Below, piece by piece: positions 1-8,374 of a stretch of 64,000 nucleotides of DNA. Source of the DNA: Candidatus Pelagibacter sp. (lineage in GTDB: Bacteria; Pseudomonadota; Alphaproteobacteria; Pelagibacterales; Pelagibacteraceae); assembly GCA_028101445.1 (NCBI GenBank), contig JAOHKR010000002.1, forward strand, positions 45,127 through 109,126. Direction: 5' to 3'. A program made the position numbers and the translations under genes. The notes beneath the pieces are model-generated. The model was not told where the DNA came from. It ran no database searches and worked only from the letters and a program-made list of their open reading frames with translations. Every line of letters starts with the position of its first letter. Positions within the stretch are counted from its first letter, which is position 1.

Positions 1-1
1 A

Positions 2-316
2 AATAAAGTACCTATTGACCAAGTGTTAAGTAGCCAGTGGTGCAGGTGTAAAGATACTGCAAAATATGCTTTCAAAAGCTACAAAGAGTTCACAGCTTTA
101 AATTCTACCTTTCAGTCTCCATATAATAAAAACGAGCCTAAACAACTAAAAGAACTATATAATTTTGTTAAAAAATGGGATGGAGATGGAAAAAATTTAG
201 TACTCGTAACTCATTACAGCATTATAACTGCCATCACAAATGTTGTACCAAGTTCAGGCGAAATTATAATTGCAGATAAAAATTTTAAAGTTATCAGTAC
301 AATAGCAACAGACTAG
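2..316 (+). CDS. Histidine phosphatase family protein (3' part only)
   Basis: The reading frame is open to the left window edge, so the N-terminus, with the expected RHG catalytic motif, lies outside. What remains looks like the C-terminal part of a phosphoglycerate-mutase-like histidine phosphatase. It has a VLSSQWCRCKDTA stretch resembling the family's S-x-x-x-R-x-x-x-T-A signature and a late VLVTHYSIITAIT stretch carrying the second catalytic histidine. Such enzymes remove phosphate from small molecules or proteins through a phosphohistidine intermediate. The substrate cannot be told. The GTG at position 23 is an internal codon of this open frame and not a convincing start. Confidence 0.75.
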   Translation, partial: NKVPIDQVLSSQWCRCKDTAKYAFKSYKEFTALNSTFQSPYNKNEPKQLKELYNFVKKWDGDGKNLVLVTHYSIITAITNVVPSSGEIIIADKNFKVISTIATD

Positions 317-657
317 AACAATATAAAGTAGCCAATTACAATTAATATCAAGTATTCTAAAAAAGTTTTTATCTTTAATAATGTATTTTTATTTTCAAAT
401 TTACTATTTAAGTAAATAGCCAATCTAGAGAAAGCTAAATGAACTAAAACAATAGTTAAAACTATTCCTAAAATAGCTTGGTAAAAAGAAAAGTTTTTAA
501 AACCATAATAACAAGCAGCAATAAAAGTTAACCAGGAAATATTTGAAACGAATAGGGTTATTAAAAATCCTGAACCTTTCTTAAAAAGACCTTGAGTTCT
601 TATAAAAGTGTAAGACCACAGCAAAGTAAATAAAAAACCAATATATTTTATAATCAT
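313..657 (-). CDS. Small hypothetical membrane protein, 114 aa
   Basis: I do not recognise this family. The protein is very hydrophobic, with about four predicted membrane segments (near residues 1-20, 30-50, 55-80 and 95-114) and short Lys/Arg-containing loops such as the one around residue 90. The gene is convergent with the upstream phosphatase, overlapping its stop by 4 bases, and divergent from ccdA. The start is the first ATG after the divergent spacer. No catalytic or ligand-binding motif is visible, so no function is proposed. Confidence 0.6.
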   Translation of the reverse strand: MIIKYIGFLFTLLWSYTFIRTQGLFKKGSGFLITLFVSNISWLTFIAACYYGFKNFSFYQAILGIVLTIVLVHLAFSRLAIYLNSKFENKNTLLKIKTFLEYLILIVIGYFILF

Positions 658-707
658 GAGCCATTATTGTAATTGCGTGTAACAACAAAGGCAAATATAA
701 AGAGGCA

Positions 708-1421
708 ATGATAATTAAGTTAGCCTTTGCATTTGGTGCAGGATTTATTAGTTTTTTAACTCCTTGTGTACTACCTATAATTCCAGGATATATTTGTTAC
801 ATTACAGGTAAAAATTTAAGTGAAATTGACCAAGATAAAAGAATTGTTTTAATTAAAACAATTTTATTCTCATTAGGTTTTTCATTAGTTTTCATTATTT
901 TGGGAGCTACAGCTTCAGCAGTTGGAAACATACTTTTATTTCTTTCGAATGAATTAAGGATAGCTGCAGGAATTGTAATCATTTTATTTTCATTACAAAT
1001 GTTAGGCATCTTTAACTTTAATTTTTTAAACCAAGATAAAAGAATTGAAACAAAAGGGTATAAAGATAATTATGCTTTCCCTTTTATAGTGGGTGCAGCT
1101 TTTGCTTTTGGTTGGACTCCATGTATTGGACCAGTCTTAGGATCTATATTAGCATTATCAGCTACAGAAGCTTCAATTAGTAAAGGAATATTATTGCTTT
1201 CATTTTACTCTCTAGGTTTAGCAATCCCTTTTATTTTATCTGGTTATTATATGAGTAAATTTTTAACTACTAGAAAAGGTTTTAGTAAATATTATGGAGG
1301 GGTCACAAAAACTGGTGGAGCAATTTTATTAATAACTGGTATATTGATTGCCACTAATCAAATTCAGGTTATTAGCTATTATATTTTGACAATCTTTCCG
1401 TTCCTAACTACTCTTGGTTAA
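708..1421 (+). CDS. ccdA: Cytochrome c biogenesis protein CcdA
   Basis: Inner-membrane thiol-disulfide transporter of the DsbD/CcdA family. It passes reducing equivalents from cytoplasmic thioredoxin to periplasmic thioredoxin-like proteins, mainly for cytochrome c maturation. At 237 aa it has the usual CcdA length and about six membrane segments. The two conserved membrane cysteines are visible as TPCVLP (Cys20) and GWTPCIGP (Cys139), the redox pair expected of the family. A purine-rich AAGAGG lies just before the ATG. The stop overlaps the ribokinase start by one base (TAATG), so the two are probably co-transcribed. Confidence 0.93.
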   Translation: MIIKLAFAFGAGFISFLTPCVLPIIPGYICYITGKNLSEIDQDKRIVLIKTILFSLGFSLVFIILGATASAVGNILLFLSNELRIAAGIVIILFSLQMLGIFNFNFLNQDKRIETKGYKDNYAFPFIVGAAFAFGWTPCIGPVLGSILALSATEASISKGILLLSFYSLGLAIPFILSGYYMSKFLTTRKGFSKYYGGVTKTGGAILLITGILIATNQIQVISYYILTIFPFLTTLG

Positions 1422-2323
1422 TGAGTGATATCTCCGTACTTGGTATATTTGTTGCTGACATAAGTTTTTCGGGCTCTAAAATTCCTGCAGTTGGTGAAAC
1501 TATATTAGGAAATAAATATAATGTTGGCCCGGGTGGTAAAGGATGCAATCAAGCAGTAGCTATCGCAAGGTTAGGAGCCAAAGTAAATTTTATAAGCAAA
1601 ATCGGAAAAGACTCCTATGGAGAATTATCTTTAGAAACTTTAAAAAAAAATAGCATTAATACAGAAAGCGTTATTCAAGATGAAAAGTTACAAACTGGTG
1701 TAGCTGGAATCTTAGTCGATAAAAACTCTGGGAAAAACGCAATTAATGTTATCGTGGGCGCCCCCTCAACTTTAAAAATTAATGAAATAAATAAACACAT
1801 AAACATTATCAAGAGTTCAAAAATTTTCTTAACTCAACTTGAGGTACCTAAAGATGTTACTTTGCACTGTCTAAAAACCGCTAAGGAAAATAGATGTTTA
1901 ACTATTTTAAATCCTGCACCTGCATCAGAAATTACAAAAGAATTTTATAGTAATATTGATTATTTTACTCCAAATGAAACTGAAGCAGAGTTTTATACAG
2001 GAATAAAAATTACTAATGAAAAAGAAGCAAAACAAGCTGCAGAAAAATTGATCAATTTTGGAATTAAGAAAGTAGTTATTACACTTGGTGAAAAAGGATT
2101 ATTTTACTCTGATGGAAAAGAGGAAATTTATATAAAAGCCAGTTCTGTAAAAGCAATTGATACCACAGGAGCAGGTGATGCTTTTAATGGTGGTTTAGCT
2201 TTTGGTTTATTAAAGGAAAAACCTATTAAAGAATGTCTTGAATTTGCCAATAAAGTTGCCGGTCTATCAACTACTAAATTAGGTGCAGGAGACGCAATGC
2301 CTTTTCTTAAAGAGATTAATTAA
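1421..2323 (+). CDS. rbsK: Ribokinase / PfkB-family sugar kinase
   Basis: PfkB-family carbohydrate kinase of 300 aa, close to the usual ribokinase length. The N-terminal signature GPGGKGCNQAVAIARLG (residues 37-53) and the C-terminal DTTGAGDAFNGG motif (247-258), with the catalytic aspartate at 253 in GAGD, are both intact. Ribokinase phosphorylates D-ribose to ribose 5-phosphate. The NVGPGGKGCNQA wording favours ribokinase over fructokinase or adenosine kinase, but no ribose transporter is adjacent, so exact substrate is inferred. Translationally coupled to ccdA; converges on grxC with a 4-base overlap. Confidence 0.88.
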   Translation: MSDISVLGIFVADISFSGSKIPAVGETILGNKYNVGPGGKGCNQAVAIARLGAKVNFISKIGKDSYGELSLETLKKNSINTESVIQDEKLQTGVAGILVDKNSGKNAINVIVGAPSTLKINEINKHINIIKSSKIFLTQLEVPKDVTLHCLKTAKENRCLTILNPAPASEITKEFYSNIDYFTPNETEAEFYTGIKITNEKEAKQAAEKLINFGIKKVVITLGEKGLFYSDGKEEIYIKASSVKAIDTTGAGDAFNGGLAFGLLKEKPIKECLEFANKVAGLSTTKLGAGDAMPFLKEIN

Positions 2324-2574
2324 GCTAATAATTTATCAAGCTCACCACTTCTATTCAAAGCTTGAAGATCATCATTTCCACCAATGTAGTGGTCGCCAAT
2401 AAACATCTGAGGTATTGTTCTTTTACCGTTAGTTCTTTGTAGCATTTCTTTTGCTTTGGCAGCATCTTTCCAAATATCAAACTCTTCTATTTCAATATTT
2501 TTACTTTTTAATAAAGCTTTAGCTGCACCGCAGTAAGGGCAAGGGTCGCCAGAATACATTGTTATTTTTTTCAT
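2320..2574 (-). CDS. grxC: Glutaredoxin 3
   Basis: Monothiol/dithiol oxidoreductase of 84 aa with the CPYC active site (Cys12, Cys15), the TIPQMFIGDHYIGG cis-proline/glutathione-binding region (residues 53-66) and the GG-x-DDL helix that follows, all diagnostic of GrxC. It reduces protein disulfides and glutathione mixed disulfides in the cytoplasm. It is downstream of the DUF2805 gene on the same strand with 2 bases between them, so they probably form one transcript. Confidence 0.95.
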   Translation of the reverse strand: MKKITMYSGDPCPYCGAAKALLKSKNIEIEEFDIWKDAAKAKEMLQRTNGKRTIPQMFIGDHYIGGNDDLQALNRSGELDKLLA

Positions 2575-2576
2575 GA

Positions 2577-2873
2577 TTAATATATATCAGTTTTTTTTAT
2601 TTTTTCTCTTAGTTTTTTTCTTCCTAATTTAAATTTTTTTCTATGTTTAATACTTGTATTATGAACTCTTTTTCTCCAAAGCCTAAAAGAACTAGGCTTT
2701 AAATTCTTTCTCATAATTTTAATTACTTCAGACTCATTTTTTCCAGATTTTTCTTTTATTTCTTCAAATGTAATCCTATCTGCCCATGCAGCCCAAATAA
2801 CCCAGTTTTCATCTTTTTTTTGGGGCTCAGGATTTTTAACTTTAGTTTGAGGGAAAGAACTTTTTTTCTTCAT
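2577..2873 (-). CDS. DUF2805 / TIGR03643 family small basic protein
   Basis: Basic 98-aa protein. The central part (about residues 24-70) matches the DUF2805/TIGR03643 pattern: W-A-A-W-A-D-R-x-T-F-E-E-I, then SEVIKIMRKNLKPSSFRLWRKRV. The KPSSFRLWRKRV block is the family hallmark and suggests a helix-turn-helix-like nucleic-acid-binding fold, but function is unknown. The C-terminal 30 residues are Lys/Arg-rich. The gene heads a two-gene unit with grxC and is divergent from the LysE gene across only 25 bases. Confidence 0.85.
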   Translation of the reverse strand: MKKKSSFPQTKVKNPEPQKKDENWVIWAAWADRITFEEIKEKSGKNESEVIKIMRKNLKPSSFRLWRKRVHNTSIKHRKKFKLGRKKLREKIKKTDIY

Positions 2874-2898
2874 ATTATTCTATATAGTCTTTAATAAT

Positions 2899-3513
2899 AT
2901 GTTTCCAAGCGACTATTTAATTTTTCTTCAAATTATTCTTTTTTTATTCATAACTCCCGGTCTTCCAAGAGTAGTAATAGTTTCTCATACTTTAAACTAC
3001 GGTTTAAAAAGATCTGTATGGACTGCTATTGGAGATGTTTCAGCAAACACTATTCAAGGAATTCTTATAGTCTTTATCATAGGTTCATTTTTAAGTGATA
3101 ACCCTCAAATATTATATTATCTAAAATGGGCAGGGATTTTTTATATAGTTTATTTAGCATATGATACTTACACTGCAAAAATAAGATCAATTAATTCTAA
3201 AGAACAAAGTACTAAATCAATATTTTCATTTTATAAAGACGGCTTTATGGTTGCAAGTTTAAGCCCAAAAGCAATTATTTTCTTTGGCACAATTTTTTCA
3301 TCTTTTATTGATTACGAAAGTAATATTATTTCTCAATTTATTATTTTAATGACAACTTACGTAGTTTTAGATTTTGCTACTTTAATGATTTATGGCACTG
3401 CTGCTGAAAAAATTTCTTCGTGGTTAAAAAGTAAACCAAAAACACTTAATACAATCTCGGCGTGTGTATTAGTAATAATAGCCGTTTATATTGCTGCGAC
3501 ACAGAACTTTTAA
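2899..3513 (+). CDS. LysE/RhtB family amino acid exporter
   Basis: Inner-membrane protein of 204 aa with five to six hydrophobic segments and the N-terminal LysE-family layout, an early helix ending in a Pro-Gly motif (FITPGLPRVV, near residues 18-27). LysE/RhtB proteins export amino acids such as lysine, arginine, homoserine or threonine. The conserved N of the usual PGPN motif is replaced by LPR, so this is a divergent member and its substrate is open. It is not obviously in an operon: the next gene starts 77 bases away behind its own promoter-like sequence. Confidence 0.82.
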   Translation: MFPSDYLIFLQIILFLFITPGLPRVVIVSHTLNYGLKRSVWTAIGDVSANTIQGILIVFIIGSFLSDNPQILYYLKWAGIFYIVYLAYDTYTAKIRSINSKEQSTKSIFSFYKDGFMVASLSPKAIIFFGTIFSSFIDYESNIISQFIILMTTYVVLDFATLMIYGTAAEKISSWLKSKPKTLNTISACVLVIIAVYIAATQNF

Positions 3514-3526
3514 TCAATTCTTACTG

Positions 3527-3590
3527 TTGTCATTTTAGGTTTTTCTTGCTTAAATAATTTATTAATTAATTAATTAACAAAGGGGAAATA
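3527..3590 (+). promoter_or_regulatory. Promoter and AT-rich leader of the first binding-protein gene
   Basis: TTGTCA (3527-3532) and TTAAAT (3550-3555) are 17 bases apart, with TGC directly before the -10, an extended -10 arrangement. A leader follows with tandem TTAATTAATTAATTAA and an AAAGGGG ribosome-binding site just before the ATG at 3591. Almost the same leader precedes two other binding-protein genes (17330 and 27223). The promoter assignment is by eye. Confidence 0.5.
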
Positions 3591-4832
3591 ATGAATAAAT
3601 TAGTAAAACTATTTATTACATCTATTTCAGCTATAACTTTAGCACTTGTTTCTTTCACTTCTTCTTTTGCAAAAGTAGAAGGTGATTACATCGTGTTAGG
3701 TTCTGCGATATCTCTTACAGGTAAATACTCTTCAAATGGAGTTCATACTCAAAACGGTTACAATATGGCTGTTGAGAGAATTAACAAAATGGGTGGAGTA
3801 AATGTTGGCGGTAAATCATATAAATTTGAAATTATTTATTATGATGATGAGTCAAATCCTAAAAGAGCTGCTCAGTTAGCTGAAAGACTAATTAAACAAG
3901 ACGGCGTTCATTACATGCTTGGACCATACAGCTCAGGTTTAACGAAAGCCATTGCACCAGTAACCGAGAAATATAAAATTCCTATGGTTGAAGCAAACGG
4001 TGCATCAAGATCTTTATTTACTAAAGGATATAAATATTTGTTCGCGGTATTATCGCCAGCAAACCAATATCTTGAAGTAGCTATCGATCTAGCAGTAGAA
4101 AAAAATGGTGGAAAACCAGTAAGAATTGCGCAAGCATTTGAACAAGATGCATTCTCACAAGACGTGAGGTTAGGTATCTTAGATGCAGCAAAAAGAACTG
4201 GATCTGAAATCATTATCGATGACAAACTGCCTAAAGAATTAAATGATATGGCAGCTACATTGGCTAAAGTTAAAGCAACTAAGCCAGATGTACTTGTTGT
4301 ATCAGGTCACACAAAAGGTGCGTTAACTGCAATCAGACAAATATCTGAAATGAAAGTTGATGTTCCTATGTTAGCGATGACACACTGTGATGCTGCAAAA
4401 CTTTCTAAACAACACGGAAAGAAATCTGAGTATGCACTATGTGCTTCTCAGTGGCACAAAAATTTATCTTATAAAGATAAATTCTTTGGTGGTGGTAAAA
4501 AGTATGACAAAGACTTTAAAAAAGAATTTGGTTATGCTCCACCATATCAAGCTGCAGAGTCATCAGCTGCTTTATTAGTATTTAAAGATGCGTTTGAAAG
4601 AGCAAACTCTTTTGATAGAGATGCTGTAAGAGACGCACTTAAAGATACTGATATGCAAACTTTCTACGGAAACATTAAATTTGGTCCTGGCGGTCAAAAT
4701 ACTGCTAAGCCAATGATCTTGTTTCAAGTAAGATGTAAAGGTGATGATTGTGAGAACAAAGTTGTTGCTCCTACTAAATGGGCTTCAGATAAGTTCTTCT
4801 ATCCAACGCCTAAGTGGTCAGAAAGAAGTTAA
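3591..4832 (+). CDS. Branched-chain amino acid-type ABC transporter substrate-binding protein
   Basis: Periplasmic ligand-binding protein of 413 aa, type I periplasmic fold (LivK/Peripla_BP_6 family). A signal peptide covers about residues 1-27, ending SSFAKVEG. The mature protein opens with the family's strand pattern (IVLGSAISLTGKYSSNG) followed by YNMAVERINKMGGV and the YYDDESNPKRAAQLAERLI block typical of these proteins. It delivers an amino acid or related carboxylate to the LivHMGF-like permease encoded downstream. The ligand cannot be fixed. It is the first gene of the operon and is followed by a hairpin that probably reduces read-through, giving more binding protein than permease. Confidence 0.9.
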   Translation: MNKLVKLFITSISAITLALVSFTSSFAKVEGDYIVLGSAISLTGKYSSNGVHTQNGYNMAVERINKMGGVNVGGKSYKFEIIYYDDESNPKRAAQLAERLIKQDGVHYMLGPYSSGLTKAIAPVTEKYKIPMVEANGASRSLFTKGYKYLFAVLSPANQYLEVAIDLAVEKNGGKPVRIAQAFEQDAFSQDVRLGILDAAKRTGSEIIIDDKLPKELNDMAATLAKVKATKPDVLVVSGHTKGALTAIRQISEMKVDVPMLAMTHCDAAKLSKQHGKKSEYALCASQWHKNLSYKDKFFGGGKKYDKDFKKEFGYAPPYQAAESSAALLVFKDAFERANSFDRDAVRDALKDTDMQTFYGNIKFGPGGQNTAKPMILFQVRCKGDDCENKVVAPTKWASDKFFYPTPKWSERS

Positions 4833-4852
4833 TAACTTAAAATAATTTGAAT

Positions 4853-4877
4853 AGCCCCTAGTTTCCTAGGGGCTTTT
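4853..4877 (+). terminator. Intra-operon terminator/attenuator after the binding-protein gene
   Basis: Perfect 9-bp stem AGCCCCTAG / CTAGGGGCT with a TTTC loop, followed by TTTTCTTTTA. It sits 20 bases after the binding-protein stop and 22 bases before the permease ATG. As a partial terminator it would set a high binding-protein to permease ratio. Confidence 0.8.
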
Positions 4878-4899
4878 CTTTTATAAATTTTATAATTTT

Positions 4900-5793
4900 A
4901 TGGATTTATTAATATTTCAAGCACCAATCTTGATAGTTCAAGCTTCTTTGGACGGAATTTTAATTGGAATATTATTTGCCTTGATTGCATATGGTATGGC
5001 TCTTCAATGGGGTGTAATGAATATCATTAATATTGCACAAGGTGATTTAGTTATACTTGGCGGATATATTGCTTACACTATGTATCTTGCGGGAATTCAT
5101 CCAGGCTGGGGAGTATTAGTATCTCCAATAATTATGTATTTTGTTGGCTACGGTCTATATAAACTTGTTATCAATAAAGTCGTAGACCGAGATCTTTTTA
5201 TTTCAATTTTAGCAACATTTGGTATCGCTATTGTAATGCAACAGTTGATGAATTTTATTTTTGGAGCTGATGTAGTTGTGGCACAGTCTGAGTATGGAAC
5301 AACAATGTTATTTGATAATTCAGTAACTCTTCCAAATTCTAAAATTTTTGCAGCAGTAATAAGTGTTATCTATGCGATTGCATTAGTCATATATATGAAA
5401 AAATCTAAACTAGGACGAGCTATAAGAGCAACAGCACAAAATGCTAGAGCTGCTAAAATTTTGGGTGTAGATACCGAAAAAGTTTATGCGGCAACTTTTG
5501 GCATTAACGCTGCTTTATGTGGAGTTGCTGGGGCTTTAATTGCAATCACCCTTACACTTCACCCTTATGTTGGGCTTCCTTATACAGTTAGATCGTTCAT
5601 GATAGTTATTATTGCAGGTCTTGGTAATTTACCAGCGGTAGCAATTTCAGGAATGGGATTAGGGCTTTTTGAAGAATTTGCAGATTATATTTTAGGAACA
5701 GAATTTAGAATTGGAGCAGTATTTATGCTTCTAGTTTTCATATTAGTTTACAGAAGATTTAAACTTTCAAAGAAAAGGGAGTATTTAAAATAA
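4900..5793 (+). CDS. livH: Branched-chain amino acid ABC transporter permease, LivH type
   Basis: Inner-membrane permease subunit of 297 aa with about eight hydrophobic segments. LivH features include the GILIGILFALIAYGMALQWG start, the NIAQGDLVILGGYIAY block (family: N-x-A-x-G-x-x-M-x-x-G-A-Y) and a late GLGNLPAVAISGMGLGLFEEF block, where family members have GG-x-G-S-x-x-G-x-x-x-G-G. Partner of the LivM-type protein that follows directly (stop and start adjacent). The start has no strong ribosome-binding site, consistent with lower output than the upstream binding protein. Confidence 0.9.
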   Translation: MDLLIFQAPILIVQASLDGILIGILFALIAYGMALQWGVMNIINIAQGDLVILGGYIAYTMYLAGIHPGWGVLVSPIIMYFVGYGLYKLVINKVVDRDLFISILATFGIAIVMQQLMNFIFGADVVVAQSEYGTTMLFDNSVTLPNSKIFAAVISVIYAIALVIYMKKSKLGRAIRATAQNARAAKILGVDTEKVYAATFGINAALCGVAGALIAITLTLHPYVGLPYTVRSFMIVIIAGLGNLPAVAISGMGLGLFEEFADYILGTEFRIGAVFMLLVFILVYRRFKLSKKREYLK

Positions 5794-6858
5794 ATGAATG
5801 CGGTAAAACAAAAAGATATCATCTTATATTCAGGCCTAATAATTTTAGGTTTAGCAGCACCTTTTTTATTCTCTGCTTTTAAAGTTCAGCTTACATATCT
5901 TTGCGTCTTAATCATTCTAGCGATGACTTGGAATTTACAAGGTGGTGAAATGGGTTACAATTCTTTTGGAAATATTCTTTTCTATGGTCTTGGAATGTAT
6001 CTTACTGCTTCAGTTCAAGTGGGTATGTTTTTTCCGTTAGCAGAGTGGACAGAGAGCGGTGGAGAAAAAACATTTGTACACACTACAGCACAGTATTTTC
6101 AAGGAATAGGTGTTGGTTTATTAGTTGCAGCTATTGTTCCTACTCTTGTTGCTGGAGCAATTGGCTATGCTATTTTAGGTTTAAGAGGTCATTACTTTGC
6201 GATTTGTACTTTAGGTTTAGGAATTGCGGCAGGTGAAATTGCTGGAGGAATAGAAATCATTGGGGCAGGTCAAGGCTTTACCACTCCACCTTTTCCAGCA
6301 GAAATAGTTGATCCTGAAGCAAGAGGAAAATTTTTCTATTTCTTAAGTTTTTTTGTATTAGTTTTAGCATTTATTTTTATTAAATATATTTACGACTCTC
6401 GATTTAGATTAATTTTAAATGCCATTAGAGATAATGAAGATAAAGCAGAGGCAATGGGTATTCAGACAATGAAATATAAAATTGTTGGTTGGATGTGTTC
6501 TGCATTTTTCTGTGGTTTAGCTGGTGGAATTATGGGTGGACTAATTGGATATATAGACTCAACTGATGTTGCCTTTGATGGAAGAGAGATGGGAGTATTC
6601 ATGGTTCTTATGGCAATACTTGGTGGTAAAGGAACTTTGTGGGGACCAGTTATCGGAGCAACTTTATTCCACTTCTTCAAAGAAGGTCTTTGGACTTTTA
6701 TATTGGGTTGGCAATATGTTGCGCTAGGAGTTTTAATTGTTGTGATCGTAGTTTATTTCCCAGAAGGACTAATGGGTTGGTTGAGAGAAAAATACCCTGA
6801 TAGATTTGGTGAAGTAATTGATGAAAAAGATCGTAAAGCACAGGTGGAAATAAAATGA
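5794..6858 (+). CDS. livM: Branched-chain amino acid ABC transporter permease, LivM type
   Basis: Second permease subunit, 354 aa, with about nine to ten membrane segments. The motif LRGHYFAICTLGLGIAAGEI near the middle matches LivM's L-R-G-x-Y-F-A-x-x-T-L. The RDNEDKAEAMGIQTMKYKI segment is the cytoplasmic EAA-like loop that contacts the ATPase (family: R-x-x-x-x-A-A-x-x-x-G). A late GGKGTLWGPVIGA matches the family's GG-x-G-T-x-x-G-P-x-x-G. It starts directly after livH and overlaps livG by 4 bases. Confidence 0.9.
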   Translation: MNAVKQKDIILYSGLIILGLAAPFLFSAFKVQLTYLCVLIILAMTWNLQGGEMGYNSFGNILFYGLGMYLTASVQVGMFFPLAEWTESGGEKTFVHTTAQYFQGIGVGLLVAAIVPTLVAGAIGYAILGLRGHYFAICTLGLGIAAGEIAGGIEIIGAGQGFTTPPFPAEIVDPEARGKFFYFLSFFVLVLAFIFIKYIYDSRFRLILNAIRDNEDKAEAMGIQTMKYKIVGWMCSAFFCGLAGGIMGGLIGYIDSTDVAFDGREMGVFMVLMAILGGKGTLWGPVIGATLFHFFKEGLWTFILGWQYVALGVLIVVIVVYFPEGLMGWLREKYPDRFGEVIDEKDRKAQVEIK

Positions 6859-7589
6859 GTATTTTAGAAGTTAAAAGTGTAAGTAAATCTTTTGGTGGCG
6901 TTCAGGCTAACGTAGATATTTCTGTTGCGGTAGAACAAGGATCAATTGTTGGTCTAATTGGACCTAATGGTTCAGGTAAAACTACTTTATTTAATTCTAT
7001 TGTAGGAACTCATCCAATAGATAAAGGATCTATAGTTTTTGATAACACAGAGGTATCAGAAATGCCTGTTCCAGCAGTAGCTAAACTTGGATTACTAAGA
7101 ACTTTCCAACAAACAAGAATTTATTCAAAGCTTAACTGTGTAGAGAATATGCTGATAAGTCATAAAGCTAGTGACTCAGGATTTATTTTCGCAAGAGTAC
7201 CTGCTGAACTTACAGAGAAAGCAGAAACTCTTTTAAACTTCGTAGGTCTTTACCAAAAAAGAAATTTGAGAGCAGGAGATCTATCATTCGGACAACAAAA
7301 ATTACTAGAATTAGCAATGGCTCTGATGAATGAGCCTAAAATGCTTTTATTAGATGAGCCCACGGCTGGAATTAACCCGACTTTAATTAACGGGATAATA
7401 GATAGATTGATCACAATTAACAAAGATTATGGAATAACTTTATTAGTTATAGAACACAATATGAAAGTGATTATGAGTTTAGCGCAAAAAATATTCTGTT
7501 TGGCGCACGGTAAAATGCTAGCAGAAGGATCACCTGATCAAATTAAAAATGATAAGCGAGTAGTTGATGCTTATTTAGGAGCTCAATAA
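6855..7589 (+). CDS. livG: Branched-chain amino acid ABC transporter ATP-binding protein, LivG type
   Basis: ABC ATPase of 244 aa. Walker A is GPNGSGKTT (36-44). The RTFQQTRIYSKLNCVENM Q-loop region is typical of LivG, the signature is LSFGQQKLLELA, and Walker B is MLLLDEPTAGINP, with the H-loop histidine in LLVIEHNMKVIM. The AGINP and EHNMKVIM wording separates LivG from LivF. It hydrolyses ATP for import on the cytoplasmic face together with the following LivF. It overlaps its neighbours by 4 bases and 1 base. Confidence 0.93.
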   Translation: MSILEVKSVSKSFGGVQANVDISVAVEQGSIVGLIGPNGSGKTTLFNSIVGTHPIDKGSIVFDNTEVSEMPVPAVAKLGLLRTFQQTRIYSKLNCVENMLISHKASDSGFIFARVPAELTEKAETLLNFVGLYQKRNLRAGDLSFGQQKLLELAMALMNEPKMLLLDEPTAGINPTLINGIIDRLITINKDYGITLLVIEHNMKVIMSLAQKIFCLAHGKMLAEGSPDQIKNDKRVVDAYLGAQ

Positions 7590-8374
7590 TGGCAAATCAA
7601 TATGATGTTTTAGGTAAAGCACCTGGTTTAGAAGACCTTAATAAGCTATCACCTAATGATGTTCATCTAACTATCAGGGGTTTAAGCGCTGGCTATGGAA
7701 AAATGGAAATTCTTCACAACTTTGATTTGACCGTAAGTAAAGCTCAGTCATTATGTTTAATAGGACCGAACGGAGCAGGGAAATCTACAATACTTCATTC
7801 TATTTATGGCTTTACAAATATTTTTGATGGTAAAATTGAATTAGAAGGAAATGAAATTACAAAATTAACTCCTGCAGAAAAACTAAGTAAAGTTGGTATT
7901 GCTTACATCTTGCAAGACAATTCAGTATTTCCTGATATGACAGTTGAAGAAAATCTTTTAATGGGTGGTTATATAAAAGATAAACAGGACGAAGCTTATG
8001 AGGAAGCTGAAAGAATATTTCAAAAATATGAAAGATTAAGAAATAGAAGAAACCAACCTGCCAAAGTTTTATCGGGTGGTGAGAGAAGATTATTGGAGAT
8101 TTCGAGAGCACTAGTTATGAAACCTTCAGTTCTATTAGTAGATGAACCTTCAATTGGTTTAGAACCTAAATACATTAATATGGTATTTGAAATTTTAGAA
8201 GATCTTCAAAAAACAGAAAAGAAAACAATTATTTTAGTAGAACAAAATGCAAAAAAAGGATTAGAGTTTGCAGATATTGGATACGTTTTAGTTTCAGGTG
8301 AAACTGCTATTGCAGGTAAAGGTGATGAGTTGTTAAATAATCCGGACGTAGGAAGATTATTCCTTGGTGGATGA
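7589..8374 (+). CDS. livF: Branched-chain amino acid ABC transporter ATP-binding protein, LivF type
   Basis: ABC ATPase of 261 aa with Walker A GPNGAGKST, the AYILQDNSVFPDMTVEENL Q-loop region, signature LSGGERRLLEISRAL, Walker B VLLVDEPSIGLEP and ILVEQNAKKGLEFAD, the last being a LivF hallmark. It carries about 25 extra N-terminal residues (MANQYDVLGKAPGLEDLNKL) before the domain begins; most LivF proteins start almost directly at the first strand. The upstream ATG is kept because it overlaps the livG stop by one base. Overlaps azlC by 4 bases (ATGA). Confidence 0.92.
   Translation: MANQYDVLGKAPGLEDLNKLSPNDVHLTIRGLSAGYGKMEILHNFDLTVSKAQSLCLIGPNGAGKSTILHSIYGFTNIFDGKIELEGNEITKLTPAEKLSKVGIAYILQDNSVFPDMTVEENLLMGGYIKDKQDEAYEEAERIFQKYERLRNRRNQPAKVLSGGERRLLEISRALVMKPSVLLVDEPSIGLEPKYINMVFEILEDLQKTEKKTIILVEQNAKKGLEFADIGYVLVSGETAIAGKGDELLNNPDVGRLFLGG

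Noticed and set aside
3591..8374. A urea transporter (UrtABCDE) as identity of the first Liv-type operon, since allantoin breakdown releases urea
   Set aside because: The binding protein start and the permease/ATPase wording fit the amino-acid (HAAT) class in general and I see no Urt-specific motif; the substrate is left open.
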